NCBI GenBank assembly: GCA_032173965.1
Contig: JAVUNC010000006.1
Coordinates: forward strand, 17,954,028-18,018,027
Direction: 5' to 3'
Length of the DNA stretch: 64,000 bases
Source of the DNA: Sitta carolinensis
Lineage: Eukaryota; Chordata; Aves; Passeriformes; Sittidae
A program made the position numbers and the translations under genes. The notes under the pieces were generated by a model. It was not told where the DNA came from and ran no database searches. It saw only the letters and a program-made list of their open reading frames with translations. The stretch's first letter is position 1. Every line of letters begins with the position of its first letter. This document shows, piece by piece, positions 40,601 through 48,761 of the stretch.

Positions 40601-41329
40601 TGTCAAAGCGCAGCGCAGCTCAGCCCGCCGGCGGGGAGGAGGGGGCGGAGGGTCACTGCCCCGCGCCGCGGCAGCGCCCGCCTGCCCTTCCCCGGCCGCG
40701 CTCCGGGCCCCGCGCCGCGGCTCCGGGCGAGCGGCCTGCGGGGCCGGGGCCGCTCCGGAGCCGGGCGGGCGCCATGCTACAAACCAAAATGGCTGCCCCG
40801 GGGAGGGAGCCCGGCGCGGGCCTCCGCCGGTACCGCCGCTCCGCCCGCCGGACCTCGCCCAGGTACCGTCCCCGGGCCACGGCGACCGGCTCGGCCTCGG
40901 GGGCCCCGCGGACCCCGCTCGCCCGGGTAGCGCTGCCCCCGCACTCCGCGTGCGGCCCGGCCCCCGGAGCCAGCCGGGCCAGTCCCAGACCGCCCTCGTC
41001 CCCCGTACCTGAAGCTCGGCCCGCTCCACCTCCCAGTGCGCCCTCTCCATCTCGAAGCGAGCCCACTCGTGCTGGATGTAGTGCAGGATCCCCGGGATGG
41101 TGTAGTGCTGGGGCCGGGACAGCTCGGCGGGGCCCGCCGCCTCCTGACCGGCCGGGGCCGCAGGGCCCTGGGGCTGTGGCTGTTGTCCTCCTCCTCCGCC
41201 GGCTCCAGCCCCCACGCAGCCCCCACCCGACTGCAGGTTCATGTTCCCACCCGCCTGCGGCGGCGGCTGCTGCGGTCTCGGGGCGGCCGCCATCCCACCG
41301 CCTCCTCCGGCTCCAGGGTGCTCGTCCAT
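1559..41329 (-). CDS. STRN3: Striatin-3, N-terminal part of the gene (coding exons 1-9; continues beyond position 1)
   Basis: Striatin-3 is a B'''-type regulatory subunit of PP2A and the scaffold of the STRIPAK complex, acting in the cytoplasm and at membranes. Coding exons, in order of transcription: 41009-41329, 21929-22032, 16816-16889, 16112-16193, 15653-15829, 15068-15200, 13354-13495, 7941-8051 and 1559-1699. All splice borders are GT-AG and all phases agree, giving 1285 coding bases or 428 residues plus one base. Visible in order: a Gly/Pro/Gln-rich N-terminus, the striatin motif YIQHEWARF near residues 84-92, a coiled coil through about residue 150, a WKQGRQLLRQ-containing calmodulin-binding region near 185-200, and an acidic linker. 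The WD40 repeats of the full protein (about 797 residues in human, from memory) lie outside. I chose STRN3 over STRN or STRN4 because of the exon 8-9 sequence and the AP4S1 neighbour. No frameshift or internal stop is seen. Confidence 0.95.
4584..4662. repeat. Microsatellite (TA)n/(TG)n
   Basis: Alternating TATACATATATACG, then (GT)5-6, then interrupted (TA)n form a compound dinucleotide repeat of about 80 bases in STRN3 intron 8. It is likely to vary in length. Confidence 0.9.
6505..7160 (+). mobile_element. CR1 LINE 3' end, internally deleted, in STRN3 intron 8
   Basis: The block encodes remnants of the CR1 reverse-transcriptase C-terminus. One frame reads [22 protein letters not shown] words, another [15 protein letters not shown], and a later one SRFRLDISKKFFTARMMRHW and then DRLDGSLSNLVWW. 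The 3' part carries the usual CR1 ending, a GATGATCTTTAA-like stretch close to CCATACTATGAA. Frames are broken. Compared with the copy at 55915-56745 it lacks roughly 200 bases between GACCTGCTGGAG (about 6900) and the GAATGGATTTAAACTC segment. It is antisense to STRN3. Confidence 0.85.
7941..8051 (-). CDS. STRN3: STRN3 coding exon 8 (residues 345-382, probable cassette exon)
   Basis: This 111-base exon has a TAG acceptor and an A|GTAAGT donor. It encodes DKDDLSPTAEVWDVDQGLIS and then KLKEQYKKERKGKKGVK, an acidic segment followed by a strongly basic helix. Both borders are phase 1, so the exon can be included or skipped cleanly. In human STRN3 the corresponding residues belong to the long isoform only (established knowledge, recalled). 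Confidence 0.93.
8052..13353 (-). other. STRN3: STRN3 intron 7
   Basis: AT-rich intron with the TA microsatellite at 13164-13192. Nothing else is recognised. Confidence 0.85.
13164..13192. repeat. Microsatellite (TA)n
   Basis: A run of about 28 bases of alternating TA with one G interruption lies in STRN3 intron 7, about 160 bases downstream, in the direction of transcription, of exon 7. Confidence 0.85.
13354..13495 (-). CDS. STRN3: STRN3 coding exon 7 (residues 298-345)
   Basis: This 142-base exon has a CAG acceptor and a GGG|GTAAGA donor. It encodes IGNEGLAADLTDDPDTEEAL, then KEFDFLVTAEDGEG and GEARSSGDGTEW. It enters in phase 0 and leaves in phase 1. The phase matters because exon 9 also leaves in phase 1, so exon 7 can join exon 8, exon 9 or exon 10 without a frame change. 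Confidence 0.94.
13496..15067 (-). other. STRN3: STRN3 intron 6
   Basis: Intron of 1.6 kb with no recognisable repeat. The short open frames around 14184-14610 on both strands look like chance. Confidence 0.85.
15068..15200 (-). CDS. STRN3: STRN3 coding exon 6 (residues 253-297)
   Basis: This 133-base exon has a TAG acceptor and a rather weak donor, AAA|GTAAAA. It encodes SGDVLETFNFLENADDSDEE followed by an acidic stretch and then the basic KEKHRINKKHK. This is part of the unstructured linker between the coiled coil and the WD40 domain. It ends in phase 0. The weak donor is a plausible point for alternative splicing, but nothing here shows that it happens. Confidence 0.93.
15653..15829 (-). 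CDS. STRN3: STRN3 coding exon 5 (residues 194-253)
   Basis: This 177-base exon has a TAG acceptor and an AG|GTAAGT donor. It starts with YLQEVGYTDTILDVRSQRVR and SLLGLSNSEPNG, both strongly conserved in striatins, and then runs into the more variable linker (NLEQILNGGESPSKQKGQEI). It completes the calmodulin-binding region begun in exon 4. Confidence 0.95.
16112..16193 (-). CDS. STRN3: STRN3 coding exon 4 (residues 167-194)
   Basis: This 82-base exon has a CAG acceptor and a CA|GTAAGT donor. It encodes EDTKDTEVPAVPQNSQ followed by LTWKQGRQLLRQ. The last part, continued in exon 5, forms the basic amphipathic calmodulin-binding region of the striatin family. It enters in phase 1 and leaves in phase 2, consistent with its neighbours. 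Confidence 0.94.
16816..16889 (-). CDS. STRN3: STRN3 coding exon 3 (residues 142-167)
   Basis: This 74-base exon has a CAG acceptor and a CAG|GTAACT donor. It encodes AKYHKLKYGTELNQGDLKMP followed by TFES, which is the end of the coiled coil and the start of the linker to the calmodulin-binding region. It enters in phase 2 and leaves in phase 1, matching both neighbours exactly. Confidence 0.94.
16890..21928 (-). other. STRN3: STRN3 intron 2
   Basis: AT-rich intron of 5 kb. The stretch 19740-20870 is slightly richer in GC and has several short plus-strand frames, but I could not tie it to any family. No repeat, RNA gene or exon is recognised. Confidence 0.8.
21929..22032 (-). CDS. STRN3: STRN3 coding exon 2 (residues 108-142)
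   Basis: This 104-base exon lies between a CAG acceptor and an AG|GTAGGT donor. It encodes ARIAFLQGERKGQENL and then the basic helix KKDLVRRIKMLEYALKQE. This is the central part of the coiled coil through which striatins oligomerise and hold the PP2A scaffold subunit. The exon starts in phase 0 and ends with two bases of an Arg codon that exon 3 completes. The sequence appears essentially invariant in vertebrate striatins, which makes the call secure. Confidence 0.95.
27741..27780. repeat. Microsatellite (TA)n, interrupted
   Basis: Two (TA)n runs are separated by TAAATGAA within STRN3 intron 1. Confidence 0.85.
28682..28725 (+). repeat. Two-copy tandem duplication, 21 of 23 bases
   Basis: ACAGATTTATTTAACCAAAA plus T occurs at 28682-28702 and again, identically, at 28705-28725, a period of 23 bases. 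It is a simple short duplication in STRN3 intron 1. Confidence 0.85.
29960..30340 (-). mobile_element. CR1 LINE reverse-transcriptase fragment in STRN3 intron 1
   Basis: On the minus strand the block reads DWKLTNIPVFRKGDPEHNRP, then INLSSVTGEIMEKIILGAIE and KDCTVTGNSQHDFMRGKCCL. After a frame change it continues with DVILLDFSKVFDTVSYRI. These are the palm/finger motifs of the CR1 reverse transcriptase, but the catalytic YxDD block is not present. The copy has stops and frameshifts and no 3' end. It is in sense orientation to STRN3. Confidence 0.85.
36145..36225 (+). mobile_element. CR1 3' tail remnant
   Basis: CCCGTGGCAGAGAAG, then TACATGATCTTTAAGGTTCC and TTCAAGCTCAAACTATTACG, follow the CR1 3' end (CCATGGCAGGGGG, GATGATCTTTAAGGTCCC, TTCCAACCCAAACC). 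Divergence is higher than in the other copies, so this is an older insertion. It lies in STRN3 intron 1, antisense to the gene. Confidence 0.6.
36235..36345 (+). mobile_element. Old CR1-like remnant (GGTCAGACCAAT block)
   Basis: The words GTAAGAACAACCTGCCTGGT, CAGACCAATAGACCACC and CCTCAGTATGCCAGTC resemble a very widespread ancient CR1-related repeat of turtles, crocodiles and birds (AAGAAC...GGTCAGACCAAAGGTCC...CCCAGTATCCTGTC). I recall the family only by its sequence pattern. The copy is strongly decayed. Confidence 0.45.
40785..40797. promoter_or_regulatory. YY1-like site in STRN3 intron 1 near exon 1
   Basis: CAAAATGGCTGCC is a good match to the YY1 consensus (AAnATGGCnGC). YY1 sites just downstream of transcription starts are typical of CpG-island promoters. 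A second, weaker YY1-like core, GCCGCCATTA, lies at 41491-41500, upstream of the STRN3 ATG. Confidence 0.4.
41009..41329 (-). CDS. STRN3: STRN3 coding exon 1 (residues 1-107)
   Basis: The ATG at 41329-41327 sits in a strong Kozak context, with A at -3 and G at +4 (ACAATGG). Residues 1-70 are low complexity: runs of Gly, a QPPPQ stretch and a second Gly run before QQPQPQ. From about residue 71 the conserved striatin block begins, including SRPQHYTIPGILHYIQ and the WARFEMERAHWEVERAELQ helix that opens the coiled coil. The exon ends in phase 0 at AG|GTACGG. The open frame runs on past the donor, but the protein there loses all similarity to striatins, so the splice site marks the true end. The exon lies inside the CpG island and is extremely GC-rich. 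Confidence 0.95.
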
Positions 41330-41404
41330 TGTCTGCGGGGAGCCCTCCTCCTCGTCCCGCGGCGGGGGCCGGGAGCAGGGGCCGGGGAGGGGGCGAGCGG
41401 CGCT

Positions 41405-41443
41405 GGCTGGGGCGGGGAGGAGGGGGCGGGCCGGGCGGGGGGG
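41405..41443. promoter_or_regulatory. GC-box cluster and potential G-quadruplex upstream of STRN3
   Basis: This run on the plus strand contains repeated GGGGCGGGG, GGGGGCGGG and GGGCGGGGGGG elements. They read as several Sp1/KLF sites and contain at least four G-runs with short loops, so a quadruplex is possible. The cluster lies 76-114 bases upstream of the STRN3 ATG, in its core promoter or 5' UTR, and on the promoter side of AP4S1. Confidence 0.55.
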
Positions 41444-41499
41444 CTGCGCCGAGCGGGTCCGGGTGTCAGCGCAGCGCGGAGCCGCCGCCAGCCGCCATT

Positions 41500-41622
41500 A
41501 CAGCCCCGCGGCCCTCCCACCCTCCCACCCGGCCGGGCGGGGAGCGAGCGGCGCCTGCCGGGAAACCGCGGCCTGCCCTCCGCCGCCGCCTCCCGCGGCA
41601 CACGCGCCTGCGCGGGAGGGAG
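41500..41622 (+). other. AP4S1: Candidate first untranslated exon of AP4S1
   Basis: AP4S1 must have an upstream untranslated exon because its first coding exon begins with an acceptor. Within the CpG island on the plus strand, GGGAGGGAG|GTGAGC at 41622/41623 is a well-formed donor in the right direction and the right place. The 5' limit given is arbitrary. Other GT donors exist in the island, so this is a candidate only. Confidence 0.3.
41603..41614 (-). promoter_or_regulatory. NRF-1-like palindromic site
   Basis: CGCGCCTGCGCG on the plus strand is CGCGCAGGCGCG on the minus strand, an exact match to the NRF-1 consensus YGCGCAnGCGCR. NRF-1 sites are common in bidirectional housekeeping promoters. 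The site lies about 275 bases from the STRN3 start codon and just before a possible AP4S1 splice donor. Confidence 0.45.
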
Positions 41623-43212
41623 GTGAGCGCCGCGCCCGGGGGGAGCGGGACGGGCCCGGGGCTGGCAGCGGCTGCGTGCGGCCGGGCCGCCTCGCCCCCG
41701 CCTCCGCCTGGGCAGGCCCTGGGTCGGTCGGTGTCAGGGCTGGCGGCCCAGCCCCGGCCGGGCGGTTTCCGTCTGCCCTGGGTGGCAGTCGGGAGTGGCG
41801 GCGCGGTTCGGTTCGCCCCGCGTCTCGGGGGTGCTGAACGCCCTGAGAAGAGGCGGCGGGAATGCGGCCGGGCCGGGGCCTGCGTCCTGAAGCGGCGCTC
41901 AGCCCGCGCAGCGCGGGTCTGATACTTCAGTTCCTGAGACCCTGCGCGGTTTAATGGTGCGCCGAGTTTGCCCTACAAGGAGGTGGTTTAGAATAGATGT
42001 ATTAAATTTATGATATGTTTCTGGAAGCTGGCTAATCTCTGGTCATCTTCGTGATATCTCGGTTGTGATGTGTGTAACGTATTCCCCCCTGAGGAGGAAG
42101 AGTGCACCATGTTCGCTATTCAAAACTCTTCCACGTGAGGACGGTTTTGCGAGAAATTGCTGGTCTATATTATCTGGCTCAGTTTTATCAGTGATAGCAG
42201 TACAGTGTTTGAATATGGTGAAACTTCCTCGGTTGCAAAACACTATTCTGAAATGTAGTACTTAAAAATTATCGTCCCAACCGATTTCAAGCGATCCATA
42301 GGTCATCTCTTTTAAGTAAGGTAGGTCTTTGGTTTTACCTGTCTTCCAAATTTTTACGTGCTGTACTCATGGGTAGTTTCCTAAAAAAGGTCTATTCTTA
42401 ACAGACCTGGAATTAATTACTGGGAAAAAATGCTGTTGGTCTCAGTACTGGTGTTTCCTATCTTTACCAGTCTCTCCTTAGGTGTGTATTGACGCTTCAG
42501 TTGGTTCATCCAGTCCTTCCTTTCTTCTCCATTAAATCATTTCCTACTAAAATGTCATTGTCCATTCTTCCTGATTCCATACCAATTAGGCAATCTAAAT
42601 CCAGCTCCTTTCCAGCTCAGCTGATTTCATTGTCTACTACAGTTACCTAATCATTATTAAAAACTGAGACTTAGCTCATAGCTAGTTTAACCTTTTGTTT
42701 ACCTCCAATTCTCCAGGATGTCCCTCATTCCTGAGTTATTGCAGTTCAATTCCATTACTATATTCAGCCAGCATTTTGACAATAGCAAAGGAAAACGTTT
42801 TTATTCTTTCCTTCCTCCCTTGACTTCCCTAGATAATTAAGGTTGCTTTTTTAAAATTTCCCTGTCCTGAAATTGAACACAGTGTTTTATTTTAAAGCCA
42901 CACAAACATACTTGTTTCATCTTTTTGATGAATTATTATGGGCACAGTAATAAACTAGAATGCAAAAATTACTGGTAAATTTCAAGTAGTATGTGGTTTT
43001 ATTAAAGCCTCATCCACTGACAGAACAAAAGTAGGAAGACCAAGGGTTCTGATTATGTGTGTGGTCTTCATTCGCAGTAAATCTATAGGAAGCTCAATAA
43101 ACAAAAATATAAAAGTTACTTGTTCCTGTGCTACACCTGCTTGTGCTTCATGCCTCTGTCATTTAGCCATTTTAAATTTTTCGTTAGTGTTTTCACTCCA
43201 TTTTGTTCTACC

Positions 43213-43627
43213 TTTGGTGAAGGGCCTGGAGGGCAAGGCATATGGGAGAGTGGCTGAGATCACTTGGTCTGTTCAGCCGGGAGGAGACTGAGGGGAGACA
43301 TCACAGTCAACAATTTCCTCCTGAGGGGAAGAGGAGGGACAGGCACTGATCTCTTTGTGATGCCCAGTGACAGGACCTGAGGGACCCGAGGGAATGGCCT
43401 GAAGCTGTGCCAGAGGAGGTTTAGGTGGGATATCAGGAATAGGTTCTTCCCCCAGGTGATTGGGCAGCGGAGCAGGCTCCCCAGGGCAGTGGTCACAGCG
43501 CTGAGTGAGTGACAGAGTTCAAGAAGCTTTTGGACAATACTCTCGGGCACAGGATGTGACTCTTGGGAATTCCTATGCCGGGCCAGGAATTGTAGGTCCC
43601 TTCTAACTCAAAATTTCTATGATTCTA
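43213..43627 (+). mobile_element. CR1 LINE 3' end in the AP4S1 5' intron
   Basis: The block follows the CR1 3' region: GTTCAGCCGGGAGGAGACTG, AGGGGAGACATCAC, then a segment encoding LKLCQRRFRWDIRNRFFPQ-like residues, GGCTCCCCAGGGCAGTGGTC, and the end AGGTCCCTTCTAACTC. It ends at 43614-43626 in TTTCTATGATTCT, the short terminal repeat typical of CR1 3' ends. It is truncated at the 5' side, like most CR1 copies, and is in sense orientation to AP4S1. Confidence 0.85.
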
Positions 43628-46600
43628 CATTTCATATACACATAAAGTGCCATTAGATCTCTGCATCCAGAAAATGAACTTGTTTAGAGTTGGACAGTGC
43701 AGTACATTATTTGCCTTTAGTTCTAGCTAATATTTATTTTTAATTCTTGGTGAAGCAGTTCTGTAAATATGTAGTCATGCTATTTCTTCTTTGCAAGTTT
43801 TTTTCTCTTAACATTCTGGTGAAGAACCCTAGAATGTTACAAACCTTTCTTAGACTGAAATAACTAAAATACTTCTAAATCTGTAGACATTGACTGGAGT
43901 GGTTTTAATTTGAGAGACACATGTCCAATTTGAATTACAGCTATACTGCAAGTACAATTCAAACTTAGGTTGTGTTTCTTTTTGTAATTTATGTGTCAGA
44001 TTATGTATAAATATTGGTGAAATCCATGACAAACTAAATTCAGTGCTTGTATCTATACCAGAGGAATAATTAAACTTTTATTTAAAATATGCTTTATATT
44101 ACTGAATATAGAATCAGCTGGGTTGGCCTCGTGGGAGACTTAAGATCTTTTTATCTGCAGAACAGGTATTGCAGGCTTTGTCTCTCTGTGAGGTCTCAGC
44201 TGTTATCTGAAGAGGAGTGTGACTCAAACAGGGACAAGTTACTTTGAGGTGTCTCATGTGGTTATGCAGCCTGCAGAGCTGACATTTTCCTGGAAGCAGC
44301 TCCTGAATCATGTCAGCCTGGCAGCATGAGTCACACAGGTCAATCACTGTATGAGTTTTCTCTCATAGATACTTATCTGCAAGAGATACTTTAATGAGGG
44401 TGAGATCTAACACACGGTAACAACTCATATTTAAGTCGCAGTGGACAAACTATGTCATCTGTATGCATGCCAAATTATCCTACAGAAAATGTGTTTTTAA
44501 AGGGAAGTAAAGGAGAGTGCTACTTAGTTGCTCCAGAAGGTAATTCTTTTGAAGGAAAGTTTGCAGTTTCCAGACTTTTATTGCTTCCCCAGGCGATAAC
44601 TTCTGGGGTTTCAGTTTATAGGGAGTCTTCATTCAATGATAGAGTTCCATAGGTGTTTTGTAGATTGGGTATGCAGGACGTGCAGGAAGCATATACCATA
44701 GGCTGTTCTATTGTTCTACGATATTTCTAGTGCATGGTTGACTGGGATGGAGAGAGTTGGACTTGCCAGTCCATCAGGGTCTCGATAGTCTCTTCCAGTC
44801 TTCGGTCCCTAAGCGCATTTGTGATGCAGATAGTTGTCCAGTGACCTGGAATGAGAGAGCCTATTCATTTCTGACAAACAGCCTTCAGATAATAATGTCT
44901 TTTCATTACTAAAATGAGCAAAATAATGGCAGAGATATGAAAGGCTTGCATCTTGTCACCAGTTCCCTTGAACCATTTGATTCTGCATGCATAAAAGCAT
45001 CGTAATCTCTGTGTGTGCAGGGATGCACGCAGACATGTGCGTGAGAATGCTCAGAAAAGCAGGGAAGAGTTGTATCAGAAGAAAGGTAGCTGGCTTTTTA
45101 AGCAGAGTACTGATTATTGATCATGAAAGTAGCTTCTCAGGTACAAAGAACTTGAAGGAATGGGGTTTCTTCACCATCAACATGCACAGATAGGCTTTTT
45201 GTTTATTATATTTTGCTGGTTTCTTTACATCCTATATATGCAAAACTAATTTTAATGCGTTTTCTGTATCTGAAAGCCAAGATGAAAAGAGAAATAAATT
45301 TTGTTTGTTAGAAACAAAACTCAGTCATTTCCCTTTTTTGCCTAAATTGTGCAAGCAAATGCTTTTACTACTACAAGTGATTTTTTTCAGAATTAGTTCT
45401 AAAGGAAATAAAGAAATCCCTTAAGATATTTTTAACACTAACATTATTCTCAAAGTCAGCTATATTTGCATACTTTTTGTAAATTTTTATAAAGTTATTA
45501 TTTGAACCTGTTAATTTCTTCCACTTTTTTTTGCACAAAACTGCGTGTTTGTGCTGCTATCCATATGAAAAAAATTTCTGGTTAAAATTTTGAAAAATAT
45601 CTTTGGGGCTGGTGGGAAAATACAAAAATGGCTACAGCAAGAGTGGACCTCTTTCCTACAGATTCAAAACCTGTTGATTATGTTTTCCAATCCAATAATT
45701 GTCTCATAAATTACTGATAACACTTTTGAATGCTACTATGGTTCTACCTCTTTAAAACATTATTTGCTTTTTTTTCTTTTTAATCTATTCTGGATAAGAG
45801 CATTTGTGCAGATTTTAAAAAAAGGCAGTCTGGTTGAAATATTTTCATCTGTAAAACAATCCAGACCATTCATAAGGATACGTGCAGATAAAATCGTCAT
45901 AACATCAGAAAGGGATTAACCATGTACAAAGATGAGGTTAATAAAGGAATAATTAGGATTAGGGCCCAATCCTGCAATAGAATCATACGTATGAATTTGT
46001 TGTATGTTTTGCTGTTACATACTGTTAACAGTAACTCAAAGAACAACAGCTCTGTCAGTGCTCCTGGGGTAGTTGTACTGTTCTCCTTGTCATCCTGTTC
46101 TCAAGCCCTTGGCACCATTTATGACTAAATTATTAAAACAGCTTGGATCAAGACAGAGAACCATTAATTCATGTTTCAGCAGTGGCAAACACAAAGACAA
46201 AGTGTAAAACTCAGATGAAAAAAGAAAAGCTGTCTATGCCACTGTTATTATCTGTTTAGCATGGACAGGTGTCTTTTGCAGTTGGTCTCCTGTGTCTGAG
46301 CTTTCTTAAAACAATGGGCAGCATTTCTTAGATTATTTCTCTTTCATGCCAGAGCTCCTTCTTAAGTAGCTTTAAAGTTTCAGGTTCCTTCTGTCATGAG
46401 GTTGGTTCTTGCTAGGGGGCCTCATTCTGAGATGAAAGGAGTTGTTCATTCTTGTCCTTCTTGGAAGGTTTTTATCAAAAACTGACTACATCATCTTAGT
46501 ATTTCAACTTTATGCTTAATAATATTAAGACATCTTATTGCAACTCTAACTTCAGGCAGCAATTCAAAATAGAATGTGGAGGGGAAAAAAGAGTCATATA

Positions 46601-46740
46601 CTAAACACAGCAAAGATTGTATAGGTGGTAAGTCTCCCATTGAGTCATCAGTCTACTTGCCATCCAACAGTGAAAATCCCATCATAGGTTTGTATCTGGC
46701 CCTTTTTCTAATCCTAATTACCTGGTTCATTCTTCCTCAG

Positions 46741-46888
46741 AGACAAACTTGTGCTAATTCAGAAGCCCTGGGTGCAGCGCACAAGCCACGTGCACTACGG
46801 CAGCAACACTGACCAGCATCCAGGACTCTGCTGTCGGAGTGACGCAACAGAAGTGCCTTCCTGAAGAGGCTTCACATGCCTGGAGGAG
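46741..46888 (+). other. Candidate alternative untranslated exon in the AP4S1 5' intron
   Basis: A branch-like TCCTAATTAC and the pyrimidine tract TTCATTCTTCCTCAG end at 46740, and GGAG|GTGAGG follows at 46888/46889. The 148 bases between are richer in GC and CpG than their surroundings. They contain only one ATG (46876) near the 3' end. The structure suits an extra 5' UTR exon of AP4S1, but no conservation or transcript evidence is available here. Confidence 0.25.
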
Positions 46889-48560
46889 GTGAGGAAGCTC
46901 TGAGATTGTCATGATTCCAAATAGTTTCTATTATCTTGATATCATATTAACTGATCCTGAACTAACTATGTGTCATGCAACTAAGAATGAATTCTCAGTA
47001 TCAAGTCAGATTAGTAAAAATACATTTGAAATTACATATGGAAATCTAAACTTCCTTGTAGATAGAGTAAATCACAGTACACTGACAAAAAGAGGGTCAC
47101 TTTCTTGAGATCCAAGTGATAGTAAAAGAGGTGGCTTTTCTTTCGGAAACCAATGACCACTGTGAATCAGAAGTAAGCAGTAATTAACGTCAGCACAATA
47201 TATTGGGACTAGTTGCTTCACTGTCCTGAAAGATTTGTCACCCGTGGATGGTATATAACCAGCTTATTCAAGTTGTAAATAATATGATGCAGCACCTATG
47301 GAGCTTGCCTTGTATTTTTTCCACTTTTGCTTTTCTGCATTAAGATGCACCATCTTTACTCAAAGAACCACTCTGTATTGTTTTGTGGATTCCTGATAGG
47401 TTTTTCTGTTTAGACTTTGTCAGAGAAGCTGTGAGACATACGATGCACCCGGTAAGGACCAACTCTTCAGAACTGGAAAAAAAGGACTAACTTTTGCAGT
47501 AGTTGCTGTATTTCCAGTGCACAAACCTCAAGATTATTTGGGCCAATAAATCTGGGATGCAAATAGAGACCCAGATGGAAAACATTACAGTGATTGTTCT
47601 CAGGCATTAAAGAAAATAATCCAGAACTTCTATTTCAAAAAATTACATCTGCAGCTTACTGTATTTTCATGCTTTTCAAAACATCAGAGCTGTCAATTGA
47701 TTAGCAAGCAGATTCTGACATATGCTGTGCTCTTTTTAATGCCCATTTTCACTGTACATTGCATATGGTATATTCATGTTCTACAGCTATATTTCAGTGG
47801 CATTGGGTGGATTACTATTTATTTATATTGAAATAAAGCTCTTTTATTAATGTGAACCAATTTCTCTTTAGGTATTGAAGACCCACCCATTTAGTTTTCA
47901 TTAAGTGCAGAATTTACCTTTTGCATCAGTGTGGGAAATCAGGAGAGGACAAATTTCAGTAGTTCCTGGTCCAGCTCAAGATATGTGTTAATACTGCAGA
48001 TACCCAAATATTTAGGAGCCTCTCATTCTGCATTAAAGAAATTATATGTTATGGCCCATGTGTTTCCCTTTGTCATTTCCCCATTCAATTTGATATAACA
48101 ATCATATGAATGTAATTGTTAAATACAAGTCAGGGGGGAAAAAAGTGCTTATAGGCAAATCTTGCTCTTAGGAGCTGTATTAGTGTGGTTTGGGATTGGG
48201 AAATTTTCTGATGTTCACAAACCAGTTAGCATGCAGGAAGAAAATGGTGAGTAGAATTATGGTTATGAAGAAGTAATTGTTTATTCCTCCAATTTCCCAA
48301 ATCCTGTCAAGTAATTAATTTGATTCAAATGTGAAAGCTGTTATTTATTAGACAGTTTGTGAATTGTTGTGTAGGGGAAAAACGGGAGTTTTTCCATGGG
48401 ATGTGTACAAAAGATTTGAGATTCATTTTCAAAGTTCTATGTTTCAGCAATGAACTCAGTCATAAATATATGCATACCTGGGCTGGATAGCTTTTAGGAA
48501 GTCTTTATTCCTATGTATTACTACTCTTTTTCTTTTTCTTTTTTTTTTTCCTGCTCCCAG

Positions 48561-48761
48561 AAATATTCGTCTTGATTCCTCCAACCAAAATTGAAATCTG
48601 CCACTGAAATCAACAAAAAAGAAATGATAAAATTTTTTCTTATGGTTAACAAACAAGGTCAAACAAGACTGTCCAGGTATTATGAGCATGTAGAAATTCA
48701 TAAACGGACAATGCTGGAAGCCGAGGTAATCAAAAACTGTCTCTCCCGCTCAAAGGATGAG
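48561..48761 (+). CDS. AP4S1: AP4S1 first coding exon (5' UTR 48561-48623, residues 1-46)
   Basis: A long pyrimidine tract ending in CTGCTCCCAG at 48560 is a strong acceptor, so the exon has 63 untranslated bases before the ATG at 48624. The TGA at 48573 is in frame and upstream, which excludes an N-terminal extension. The start has G at -3. The coding part reads [20 protein letters not shown], then [20 protein letters not shown] and SRSKDE, the first strands and helix of the longin-like fold. The donor is GAG|GTAGGT, phase 0. The acceptor implies at least one untranslated exon upstream. Confidence 0.94.

Larger units (their letters stand above)
22033..41008 (-). other. STRN3: STRN3 intron 1
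   Basis: The largest intron of the window, 19 kb. It holds the TA microsatellite (27741-27780), a short tandem duplication (28682-28725), the CR1 RT fragment (29960-30340) and CR1 remnants (36145-36345). Its last 600 bases, next to exon 1, form the left half of the CpG island. No nested gene is seen. Confidence 0.85.
40420..41930. promoter_or_regulatory. CpG island and bidirectional STRN3/AP4S1 promoter
   Basis: Between about 40420 and 41930 the sequence becomes dense in CpG and GC, flanked on both sides by AT-rich DNA. STRN3 exon 1 lies in it and is transcribed leftwards. AP4S1 starts to the right with no other CpG island before its first coding exon. The island therefore most likely drives both genes. 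It holds GC boxes, YY1-like and NRF-1-like sites and no evident TATA box, as expected for dispersed-initiation housekeeping promoters. The start sites cannot be placed exactly from sequence alone. Confidence 0.75.
41623..48560 (+). other. AP4S1: AP4S1 5' intron region between promoter and first coding exon
   Basis: After the CpG island ends near 41930 the sequence is AT-rich. It holds the CR1 copy at 43213-43627 and one exon-like segment at 46741-46888. A Cys/His-rich minus-strand frame at 44114-44347 has no identified family. The exact splice pattern of the AP4S1 5' UTR is not visible. Confidence 0.6.

Noticed and set aside
40370..41008. Continuation of the STRN3 exon 1 frame beyond residue 107.
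   Set aside because: There is a good donor at 41009/41008, similarity to striatins ends exactly there, and exon 2 continues the conserved coiled coil in phase.
40576..41922. A 448-codon plus-strand open frame across the CpG island, and several shorter ones overlapping it.
   Set aside because: GC-rich DNA has few stop codons. The protein is Pro/Arg/Gly/Ala-rich with no family, and it lies opposite the clear STRN3 exon 1.
44114..44347. A Cys/His-rich minus-strand frame (CDSC, CQLC, HNHMRH), considered as a zinc-knuckle protein or LINE ORF1 piece.
   Set aside because: The spacing fits no zinc-binding family that I know, and there is no splice context or flanking element.
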